NCBI RefSeq assembly: GCF_036924535.1
Contig: NZ_JAZHRT010000001.1
Span: 6,448,001-6,512,000 of the forward strand
DNA from: Bradyrhizobium sp. AZCC 2262
GTDB taxonomy: Bacteria > Pseudomonadota > Alphaproteobacteria > Rhizobiales > Xanthobacteraceae
Direction: 5' to 3'
DNA: 64,000 nucleotides
Part shown: piece by piece, positions 18,208 to 25,194 of the stretch
Layout: the number at the start of each line of letters is the position of its first letter
Numbering within the stretch: the stretch's first letter is position 1
The notes under the pieces: generated by a model
The model's database searches: none
What the model was told of the DNA's origin: nothing
What the model saw: the letters and a program-made list of their open reading frames with translations, nothing else
Program-made: the position numbers and the translations under genes

Positions 18208-19056
18208 ATGGAGTTCGAGACCATCGTCGTGGAGCGGCCGGAGCCGCGCATCGCGCGGATCGTGATGAACCGGCCCGAGGCGCGCAACGCGCAGAACCTG
18301 CAGATGACCTACGACCTCAACGCTGCCTTCGACCAGGCCGTACAGGACGACGAGGTCAAGGTCATCATCCTCGCCGGCAGCGGCCCGCATTTTTCGTCAG
18401 GACATGACCTGCGTCCCGGGGCAAAGAATACCGCGGGCGTGGATTTTCCGCCGGTCGGAAATTGGGGCGGGTTCGCCGAACCCAACGCACACGGCCGCTT
18501 TGCGCGCGAGCAGGAAATCTATCTGCAGATCACACGGCGCTGGCGCAATCTGGCGAAACCCACGATCGCGGAAGTGCACGGCAAGTGCATCGCCGGCGGC
18601 CTGATGCTGGCGTGGGCCTGCGACCTCATTGTCGCAAGCCATGATGCGGAGTTCTGCGACCCCGTGGTGACCATGGGCGTCTGCGGTGTCGAATGGTTCG
18701 TACATCCCTGGGAGCTCGGCCCTCGCAAGGCCAAGGAACTGCTGTTCACCGCCGACGTCTGGAGCGCGGAAGAAGCGCACCGGCTCGGCATGGTCAACCA
18801 TGTCGTGCCGAGGCCAGAACTTTCCTCCTTCGTGATGAAGCTCGCCGAAAGAATCGCAGCGAAACCTTCGTTCGCGCTGAAACTGACAAAGGAAGCCGTC
18901 AATCGCTCCGTCGACGTGATGGGGCAACCGGCGGCGATCGAGCAGGCGTTCGCGCTGCATCAGCTCTGCCACGCGCATAACCTTCAGGAATTCGGAATGA
19001 TCGTGGACCCCGCAGGCCTGCACCCCTCCGTCCGGAAACCGACACAGGCAAAATAG
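18208..19056 (+). CDS. Enoyl-CoA hydratase/isomerase family protein
   Basis: A 282-residue crotonase-fold protein. It shows the first oxyanion-hole segment HFSSGHDLRPG, the second HGKCIAGGLMLAWACDLIVA, and MNRPEARNAQ near the start. A Trp/Phe-rich stretch near GNWGGFAEP is an insertion relative to short hydratases. Hydration of 2-enoyl-CoA in the cytoplasm is the default assignment. It leads an operon with two acyl-CoA dehydrogenases (20- and 14-base gaps), so it probably processes the enoyl-CoA they make. It is divergent from lemA. Confidence 0.9.
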   Translation: MEFETIVVERPEPRIARIVMNRPEARNAQNLQMTYDLNAAFDQAVQDDEVKVIILAGSGPHFSSGHDLRPGAKNTAGVDFPPVGNWGGFAEPNAHGRFAREQEIYLQITRRWRNLAKPTIAEVHGKCIAGGLMLAWACDLIVASHDAEFCDPVVTMGVCGVEWFVHPWELGPRKAKELLFTADVWSAEEAHRLGMVNHVVPRPELSSFVMKLAERIAAKPSFALKLTKEAVNRSVDVMGQPAAIEQAFALHQLCHAHNLQEFGMIVDPAGLHPSVRKPTQAK

Positions 19057-19075
19057 AACAAGAAAAGTAGATCAG

Positions 19076-20224
19076 ATGGACCTTACCCCAAGCGACGAGC
19101 AGCGATTGCTGCGCGAAAGTGTCGACCGCTTCGTCAGCGAGACCTATACCGCCGATCACCGCCGTCGGACCGCCAACGATCCGCTCGGCTTCAGCACCAA
19201 AATCTGGAAGCAGTTCGCCGATCTTGGCTGGCTGGCGCTGCCGATCACTGAGGCCAATGGCGGGCTCGGCGGCGGCGCCATCGAGGTTGGCATCCTGATG
19301 GAAGCGTTCGGGCGCGGCCTCGTCTCTGAGCCCTATCTTTCCACGGTCGTGATCGGCGCGTCGTTAGTCGCGGAATGCGGCACGGAGACGCAGAAGCAGG
19401 CATTGCTGCCTGATATCGCCGATGGATCGCTGGTTCTGGCATTCGCGCATTCGGAACGTCAGGCGCGCTTCGATCTCGCCGACGTCAGAACCACGGCGAA
19501 GAAGACGCCTGACGGTTGGCGTCTCGATGGAGACAAGACCGCCGTGCTCGACGGCCACGCCGCAGGACAGATCATCGTCTCGGCCCGTGTCGATGACGGC
19601 TCAGGCAAAGCTGGCAAGCTCTGCCTGTTCCTGGTGCCGCAAGGCACGCGCGGCATCACCTCGCGCGACTTTCCGCGGCTTGGCGGCGGCCGGGCCTGCA
19701 ATCTCGAACTCCGGGATGTGCATCTTCCCACCGACGCCCTGCTCGGCGACGGCGGCGACGCGCTGCCGGCGATCGAAGCCGTAGTCGATCGCGCGATGGC
19801 CGCACTTGGCGCCGAGGCCGTCGGCATCATGCAAACGCTGCTCGACCAGACGCTGGAATACACCAAAATTCGAAAGCAGTTCGGGCGCCCGCTGTCCGCC
19901 AATCAGGTGATCCGGCATCGGCTGGCCGACATGGCGATGCAATGCGACGAGGCGCGCTCGATGGCGTTGCGCGCAGCGTTGATGGCCGATGCCGAGCCCG
20001 TCGCGCGCAGTCGCGCTGCGTCGGGAGCGAAAGCCAAGATCGGCAAGTGCGCGCGCTTTGTCGCAGAACAGTCGGTCCAGCTTCACGGCGCGATGGGCGT
20101 TACCGAGGAGCTCGACATCGGCTCCTATTTCAAGCGGCTGCTCGCCTTCGACACGTTGTTTGGCGGCAGCGCCCATCATTACCGCCGTCACGCCGCCCTC
20201 GGCGGCCGTGCCATTCAGGCCTGA
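19076..20224 (+). CDS. Acyl-CoA dehydrogenase, small-subunit type (PimD-like)
   Basis: A 382-residue acyl-CoA dehydrogenase fold with N-terminal DLTPSDEQRLLRESVDRFVS, FAD-binding HSERQ...FDLADVRT, and the C-terminal helix with QSVQLHGAMGVTEELDIGSY. The usual catalytic Glu of the YEGT motif is absent; the equivalent stretch reads LFGGSAHHYRRH. Such divergent dehydrogenases work as heteromers with a second subunit. The pair here resembles the pimeloyl-CoA dehydrogenase small and large subunits of Rhodopseudomonas. Dicarboxylyl- or ring-derived acyl-CoA is a plausible substrate, by analogy only. Confidence 0.88.
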   Translation: MDLTPSDEQRLLRESVDRFVSETYTADHRRRTANDPLGFSTKIWKQFADLGWLALPITEANGGLGGGAIEVGILMEAFGRGLVSEPYLSTVVIGASLVAECGTETQKQALLPDIADGSLVLAFAHSERQARFDLADVRTTAKKTPDGWRLDGDKTAVLDGHAAGQIIVSARVDDGSGKAGKLCLFLVPQGTRGITSRDFPRLGGGRACNLELRDVHLPTDALLGDGGDALPAIEAVVDRAMAALGAEAVGIMQTLLDQTLEYTKIRKQFGRPLSANQVIRHRLADMAMQCDEARSMALRAALMADAEPVARSRAASGAKAKIGKCARFVAEQSVQLHGAMGVTEELDIGSYFKRLLAFDTLFGGSAHHYRRHAALGGRAIQA

Positions 20225-20238
20225 AAGGAGCGCTATCC

Positions 20239-21435
20239 ATGGATCTCACCTTCAATGCCGAAGAGCGCGCCTTCGAGAAAGAGGTGCGCGACTTCATCGC
20301 GGCGAACCTCACGCCCGAGATGAAACGCGCCACCGCGCTGACGCCCTCGGTGTTCTCCGATCCTGACATCGGCATGGCCTGGCAGCGCGCGCTGCACAGG
20401 AAAGGCTGGGGCGCGCCGGGCTGGCCAGTCGACCATGGCGGACCCCACTGGACGCCAGCGCAGCGCTGGATTTTCGAGGCCGAATGCGCCCGCGCCGGCG
20501 TGCCGAACGTGAATGTGATGGGCGTCAAGATGGTCGGCCCCGTCATCATCGGCTTCGGCTCGCCCGAACAGAAGAACTTTTACCTGCCGCGAATTCTCTC
20601 CGGCGAGGACTACTGGTGCCAGGGCTATTCCGAACCGGGCTCCGGCTCCGACCTCTCCTCGCTGAAAACCCGCGCGGTGCGCGACGGCGACGACTACATC
20701 ATCAACGGCACCAAGATCTGGACCACGCATGCCCATCACGCCAACCGCATGTTCGCGCTGGTGCGCACCAACGAGACCGAGCGGCAGCAGGACGGCATCT
20801 CCTTCATCCTGATCGACATGAAGAGCCCGGGCATCACCACGCGGCCGATCCTGACCATCGGCGGCGACCACGAGGTCAACCAGGTGTTCTTCGACGACGT
20901 CCGCGTCCCCGTCGCCAACAGGGTCGGCGAGGAAGGCAAGGGCTGGACCTACGGCAAATATCTGCTCGAATTCGAGCGGGGCGCCGGAATCGCCTCAGCC
21001 AAATTGCGCGACGCGCTGAAGACGATTTCCGATCTTGCCGAATCCGACACTACCGGCCGCGCCATCGACGATCCCGATATCGCGGTGCGGATGTCCGAGA
21101 TCGAGGTCGATATCGACACGCTGGAGATGACGGAATTGCGCGTGCTTTCGGCGCTGCAGACCGGACAAAATCCCGGCGCCGTGTCGTCGCTGCTGAAACT
21201 GCGCGTCAGCGAAATCCGACAAGCCGTGACGCGGCTCGGCGTCGAGGTGATCGGCAATGACGGCCTCTATGTCGAGCCGGTGCGGCCGCTCTACCGGCTC
21301 AACGAGACGCCGGGAATTCCCGAGGAGATGCTTCCCGTCGTGCCGGAATATCTCAACGGCCGCGCGTACACGATCTTCGGCGGCTCGTCGGAGATCCAGC
21401 GGGAGATCGTGGCGAAGATGGTGCTGGGGTTGTAG
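20239..21435 (+). CDS. Acyl-CoA dehydrogenase, large-subunit type (PimC-like)
   Basis: A 398-residue acyl-CoA dehydrogenase. ATG at 20239 with AAAGGAG eight bases upstream is the start; the longer frame upstream is the shadow of the previous gene. Visible motifs are GYSEPGSGSDLSSLKTRAVR for FAD and substrate binding and the C-terminal TIFGGSSEIQREIVAK, where the Gly-Gly replaces the Tyr-Glu of medium-chain enzymes. It follows the small-subunit-like gene by 14 bases and very probably forms a heteromer with it. The operon ends here at a branched palindromic repeat. Confidence 0.92.
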   Translation: MDLTFNAEERAFEKEVRDFIAANLTPEMKRATALTPSVFSDPDIGMAWQRALHRKGWGAPGWPVDHGGPHWTPAQRWIFEAECARAGVPNVNVMGVKMVGPVIIGFGSPEQKNFYLPRILSGEDYWCQGYSEPGSGSDLSSLKTRAVRDGDDYIINGTKIWTTHAHHANRMFALVRTNETERQQDGISFILIDMKSPGITTRPILTIGGDHEVNQVFFDDVRVPVANRVGEEGKGWTYGKYLLEFERGAGIASAKLRDALKTISDLAESDTTGRAIDDPDIAVRMSEIEVDIDTLEMTELRVLSALQTGQNPGAVSSLLKLRVSEIRQAVTRLGVEVIGNDGLYVEPVRPLYRLNETPGIPEEMLPVVPEYLNGRAYTIFGGSSEIQREIVAKMVLGL

Positions 21436-21446
21436 CTCTCTCCACC

Positions 21447-21524
21447 GTCATTCCGGGGCGCGCGAAGCGCGAACCCGGAATCTCGAGGTTCCGGGTTCGA
21501 TGCTGCGCATCGCCCCGGAACGAC
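21447..21524. repeat. Branched palindromic repeat, cloverleaf-like, three arms
   Basis: An outer stem is formed by CATTCCGGGGCG (21449-21460) and CGCCCCGGAACG (21511-21522), with one mismatch. Inside are three hairpins: GCGC-GAA-GCGC, AACCCGGAA...TTCCGGGTT (21472-21497) and GATGC-TGC-GCATC. It lies between two convergent genes and may stop transcription from both sides. It shares the outer TCATTCCGGG stem with the element at 23931. I recognise the type as a common interspersed repeat of Bradyrhizobium-like genomes. Confidence 0.8.
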
Positions 21525-21529
21525 AGCAT

Positions 21530-23857
21530 CTATAGTCCCCCCGCCTTCGCATCCCTGATCGCCTGCCAGATCTTCGCCGGCGTCAGTGGCGTGTTGAGCT
21601 GCTTGATGCCGAGTTCGCTCAAGGCATCCATCACGCCATTAGTGATGCAGGGCGGTCCGCCGATCGCGCCGGACTCGCCGCAGCCCTTGGCGCCGAGCGG
21701 ATTGGTGCGGCAGGGCGCGGAATCATCCAGCGTCACGGCAATCGGCGGAATATCGTCGGCACGCGGCACGCAGTAGTCCTGGTAGCTCGCGGTCAGCAGT
21801 TGCCCTTCCTCGCTGTAGGCAACGCCTTCATAGAGCGCCTGCCCGATGCCCTGGGCGACTCCGCCATGCACCTGACCGGTCACCAGCATGGGGTTGACGG
21901 CGATGCCGACGTCGTCGACCGTGGTGTAGCGCACCACCCGCGTGATGCCGGTTTCGGGATCGATCTCGACCTCGCAGATATGCGCGCCATTCGGCCAGCT
22001 CGGGCCATCGACCTCGCCTTCGGAATCGACACTAAGCCGCGCGCCGTCTTCCTTCTTCGCGATCTCGAACAGGCTGATGCGCCTGTCGGTGCCGACCACA
22101 CTGAGCCAGCCATCGCGATATTCGATATCCTCGACCGACGTCTCCAGGACGTTCGAGGCCTTCTCGCGCGCCTTGTTGATCATGTCATTGCTCGAAACCG
22201 CGACCGCCGTGCCGCCGACGAACAGCGAGCGCGAGCCGACGCTGCCGAAACCGGTGGCCAGATCCGTGTCGCCCTGCACCACGTCGATCTTGTCCATGGC
22301 AATGCCGAGCGTATCGGATACCATTTGCGTGTAGGTAGTCTGCAGACCCTGCCCCATCGCCATGGTGCCGGAATGCAGGATGATGCGGCCTTCTGCCGTG
22401 GCATGCAGGCTGACCTTTTCGGTGTGCGCGCGCCCGCCGGTCCATTCGATGTAGCTGGTGAGCCCGCGCCCGTAGAGCAGGCCCTTCTTCCTCGCTGCCT
22501 TCTTGCGCGCGGCAAAGCCGTCCCAATCCGAAAGCTCCGAGGCGCGCGACAGCATGTGCGCAAAGGCGCCGGAATCGTACACCTGCCCGACGGCGTTGGT
22601 GTAAGGCAGTTGCGCGGGCTTGATGTAGTTCACCTTGCGGATGGTGCGCGGGTCCATGCCGATCTGCCGCGCGGCGGCATCCATCAGCCGCTCGACGATG
22701 AACACCGCCTCGGGGCGCCCCGCGCCGCGATAGGCGCCGACCGGCGCGGTGTTGGTCATCACCGACTTCACTTCGAAATGCACCAACGGCAGAACATAGA
22801 CGCCGGTTTGCACGAACGGCCCGAGCACCAACGGGATGATATTCGCGGTCCCGGACGAGTATGCTCCGGTGCCGCCGATCGAGCGCACGCGATAGGCGAG
22901 CACGCGGCCTTTGGCGTCGAGCGCGAATTCGCCGGTCGAGGTGAGATCGCGGCCATGGGTGCCGCCGACGAACTCGTCGGTGCGGTCGCCGCGCCAGCGG
23001 ATCTTCCTGTTCAGTCTGGTCGCGGCGTAAGCGACGATGCCGTCTTCGGGATAGAGGTTCGTCTTCTGGCCGAAGCCGCCGCCGATATCGCCGACCAGCA
23101 CGCGGACGCTGTCCTTTGGCCGCTTCAGGATGGATTCCGCGAGCAGGTCCCGGGTCGAGCCGGGGGTTTGCGACTGCACATGCAGGATCAGCCGCCCGGT
23201 CTTCTTCTCGATCTCGGCAATCGTCGAACGCGGCTCCATTGCCGAGGGCACCAGCCGCTGGCTCACCAGATCGAGCGAGACCTTATGCGCTGCGTTTGCA
23301 AACGCTTCTTCGACCTTGGCGGCGTCGCCATAGCTCATGGCGGCCACGACGTTGTCGGGCGCCTCGGGCCACACCGCGGGTGCGCCGGGCTTCACTGCCT
23401 CGATGGGATCGACCACCGAGGGCAGCACCTCGTAGTCGATTTCGATCGCCTCGGCCGCCGTCTGCGCCAGCACCCGCGATGTCGCCACCACCGCCGCCAC
23501 CGCCTCGCCGGCATAGCGCACGACTTCATGCGCAAGTAGCCGCCGCGGCGGCACCGTCATCGGTTTGCCGTCCGGCCGCTTGAAGATCGCGAGCGTCGGA
23601 AGGGTGCCGATATCGTCGTTCACCAAATCCGCACCGGTATAGACGGCCTCCACCCCGGCCATATCAAGCGCGGCCTTGGTGTCGATCGACTTGATCCTGG
23701 CGTGGGCATGAGGCGAGCGCAGCACGTAAAGCCACAGCGCGCCCTCCTCCGGCTTGTCGTCGATGAACTGTCCCTTCCCGGTGAGCAGTCTCTGGTCTTC
23801 CAAACGCTTGACCGGCTGGCCCGCCCCAAAACGCATATTGCCGGGAAGAATGTTCAT
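21530..23857 (-). CDS. Molybdenum hydroxylase large subunit, form II CoxL-like (xanthine dehydrogenase family)
   Basis: A 775-residue protein from ATG at 23857 (MNILPGNMRFGAGQPVKRLE; GAAGGA upstream). The a/b-hammerhead domain is N-terminal (DDKPEEGALWLYVLRSPHAH). The molybdopterin-binding core follows, with GGGFGQKTNLYPED, the active-site loop AYRGAGRPEA, and the conserved base Glu in GCGESGAIGGPP. AYxGAGR is the signature of form II CoxL proteins rather than genuine CO dehydrogenase (AYxCSFR). These enzymes hydroxylate an unknown substrate and normally need an FAD subunit and a 2Fe-2S subunit, neither of which is encoded next to it here. Confidence 0.93.
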   Translation of the reverse strand: MNILPGNMRFGAGQPVKRLEDQRLLTGKGQFIDDKPEEGALWLYVLRSPHAHARIKSIDTKAALDMAGVEAVYTGADLVNDDIGTLPTLAIFKRPDGKPMTVPPRRLLAHEVVRYAGEAVAAVVATSRVLAQTAAEAIEIDYEVLPSVVDPIEAVKPGAPAVWPEAPDNVVAAMSYGDAAKVEEAFANAAHKVSLDLVSQRLVPSAMEPRSTIAEIEKKTGRLILHVQSQTPGSTRDLLAESILKRPKDSVRVLVGDIGGGFGQKTNLYPEDGIVAYAATRLNRKIRWRGDRTDEFVGGTHGRDLTSTGEFALDAKGRVLAYRVRSIGGTGAYSSGTANIIPLVLGPFVQTGVYVLPLVHFEVKSVMTNTAPVGAYRGAGRPEAVFIVERLMDAAARQIGMDPRTIRKVNYIKPAQLPYTNAVGQVYDSGAFAHMLSRASELSDWDGFAARKKAARKKGLLYGRGLTSYIEWTGGRAHTEKVSLHATAEGRIILHSGTMAMGQGLQTTYTQMVSDTLGIAMDKIDVVQGDTDLATGFGSVGSRSLFVGGTAVAVSSNDMINKAREKASNVLETSVEDIEYRDGWLSVVGTDRRISLFEIAKKEDGARLSVDSEGEVDGPSWPNGAHICEVEIDPETGITRVVRYTTVDDVGIAVNPMLVTGQVHGGVAQGIGQALYEGVAYSEEGQLLTASYQDYCVPRADDIPPIAVTLDDSAPCRTNPLGAKGCGESGAIGGPPCITNGVMDALSELGIKQLNTPLTPAKIWQAIRDAKAGGL

Positions 23858-23930
23858 CAGTTTGTCCTTCGAGCTTCTTGTCGGATTGGGCGGGGTTTTA
23901 GCGGTTTTTTGGGCCGAGACAACCAACTGT

Positions 23931-24054
23931 CGTCATTCCGGGATGGTCCGAAGGACCAGACCTCAGGGTGCAATTGCACCCCGGGGAATCTCGAGATTCC
24001 CCGATGCGCAATTGCGCATCTGGGGTTCGCGCTAAAGCGCGCCCCGGAATGACG
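23931..24054. repeat. Branched palindromic repeat with five internal hairpins
   Basis: The outer stem CGTCATTCCGGG (23931-23942) pairs with CCCGGAATGACG (24043-24054). Inside, in order, are TGGTCC-GAA-GGACCA (23944-23958), GGTGCAATTGCACC (23967-23980), GGGGAATC-TCGA-GATTCCCC (23983-24002), GATGCGCAATTGCGCATC (24003-24020) and GCGC-TAAA-GCGC (24029-24040). All arms are perfect. It lies between two leftward genes, after the DapA-family gene and before the CoxL-like gene, and is a larger relative of the element at 21447. Confidence 0.85.
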
Positions 24055-24078
24055 AGTGATATGCAACTCGCAAGCCAG

Positions 24079-24954
24079 CTACCCGAGGTCCAGCAATGCT
24101 TGTTCGACGACCTTGCGCTGCTCGGCCGTCAGCGGGGCCTGCGGCGGGACGGGATCGCCGACCGCGTAGCCCTGAATGTCGAGGCCTGCCTTGATGCAGG
24201 CGGCCAGGTTGAAGCGCGCAAAGGCTTCATTGATGCGCCACAGCCTGCGTTGCAGTGCCATCGCCTCATCCCAGCGCGCCGCCTTGCAGAGGTTATAGAG
24301 TTCGACGCTCTGCCGCGGGATGATGCAGGCCGGACCGGCCATCCAGCCCAGCCCGCCGATCAGCATGACCGCCGCCGGGATGTGGGCGGATGCGGAGAAT
24401 ACTTTGATGCTGTCGCCGCAGCGGTTCATGATCGACAGCAGCCGGCCGGTATTGGTCGAGGCGTCCTTGATGTAGCCGATGCGCGGATGGGTCGCGAGCC
24501 GCGCGATCACATCGAGCGTCAGATCGGAGCGCTGGAATTGCGGGTTGGTGTAGATCACGACGGGAATATCGACGGCATCGGCGATGGCGCGGAAATAGGA
24601 TTCGACCTGCGCGTCGGCGACCGGGAAATACGCCTCCATGATCGCGAGAATGCCGTCGGCGCCGCGTTTTTGATACGCCCTCGCCTGCGTCACCGCATCC
24701 GCTGTCGACGTCGAGGCGACGCCGGCGATCACAGGCACGCGGCCGTTGGCGGCTTCGATGGTCGTTTGTACGACTGTCGCGCGCTGCGCCTGGTCGAGAT
24801 AAGCGAACTCGCCAGTCGAACCGAGCGGCGTCAACCCATGCACGCCCGCCTTGATGAGGTCGTCGCAGAGCCGGCCCAGCACCTCCGTGCGGATCTGGCC
24901 CGACGCATCGATGGGCGAGACCAGATAGGGGAAGACGCCGTGGAAATCAGCCAT
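24079..24954 (-). CDS. DapA-family lyase/aldolase
   Basis: A 291-residue (beta/alpha)8-barrel protein from ATG at 24954. It has the [12 protein letters not shown] loop, the Tyr of VVIYTNPQ and the Schiff-base Lys of [10 protein letters not shown], so the class I aldolase machinery is intact. The family includes dihydrodipicolinate synthase, N-acetylneuraminate lyase and various keto-acid aldolases. Because it stands alone next to a molybdenum hydroxylase rather than in a lysine operon, a catabolic pyruvate-dependent aldolase is likelier than DapA proper. The substrate is unknown. Confidence 0.9.
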   Translation of the reverse strand: MADFHGVFPYLVSPIDASGQIRTEVLGRLCDDLIKAGVHGLTPLGSTGEFAYLDQAQRATVVQTTIEAANGRVPVIAGVASTSTADAVTQARAYQKRGADGILAIMEAYFPVADAQVESYFRAIADAVDIPVVIYTNPQFQRSDLTLDVIARLATHPRIGYIKDASTNTGRLLSIMNRCGDSIKVFSASAHIPAAVMLIGGLGWMAGPACIIPRQSVELYNLCKAARWDEAMALQRRLWRINEAFARFNLAACIKAGLDIQGYAVGDPVPPQAPLTAEQRKVVEQALLDLG

Positions 24955-25194
24955 GGAAGGAAATGCCTCAAGCGGTAGGAATTCGCTAGGTTCGCCATGG
25001 GCGTACCACAATACCGCGCATTAGATTTCGGCGCGGCTCGCACGACTTGAAGTTTATTGAAGATACAGCCTTGCGGTTGGCCGATGGTGAGAACGCTCCG
25101 AGAGTTAACCGAGCGGCGCCGCGGTGGCGACAAATACTGGGTTATTAACCCTTAAGCGCTGCAGTTTGCATTCAATACCTATCCTGCTGCGCTA

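Noticed and set aside
21447..21524. Cloverleaf-shaped repeat considered as a tRNA gene
   Set aside because: Arm lengths and loops do not fit tRNA; there is no T-loop GTTCGA context in the right place, no anticodon stem geometry, and the outer stem is 12 bases.
21800..23539. Plus-strand 579-codon frame opposite the CoxL-like gene
   Set aside because: Antisense shadow with no domain, no ribosome binding site and biased composition.
24079..24954. DapA-family gene considered as true dihydrodipicolinate synthase (dapA)
   Set aside because: Context is catabolic and isolated; family motifs do not discriminate, so the symbol was withheld.
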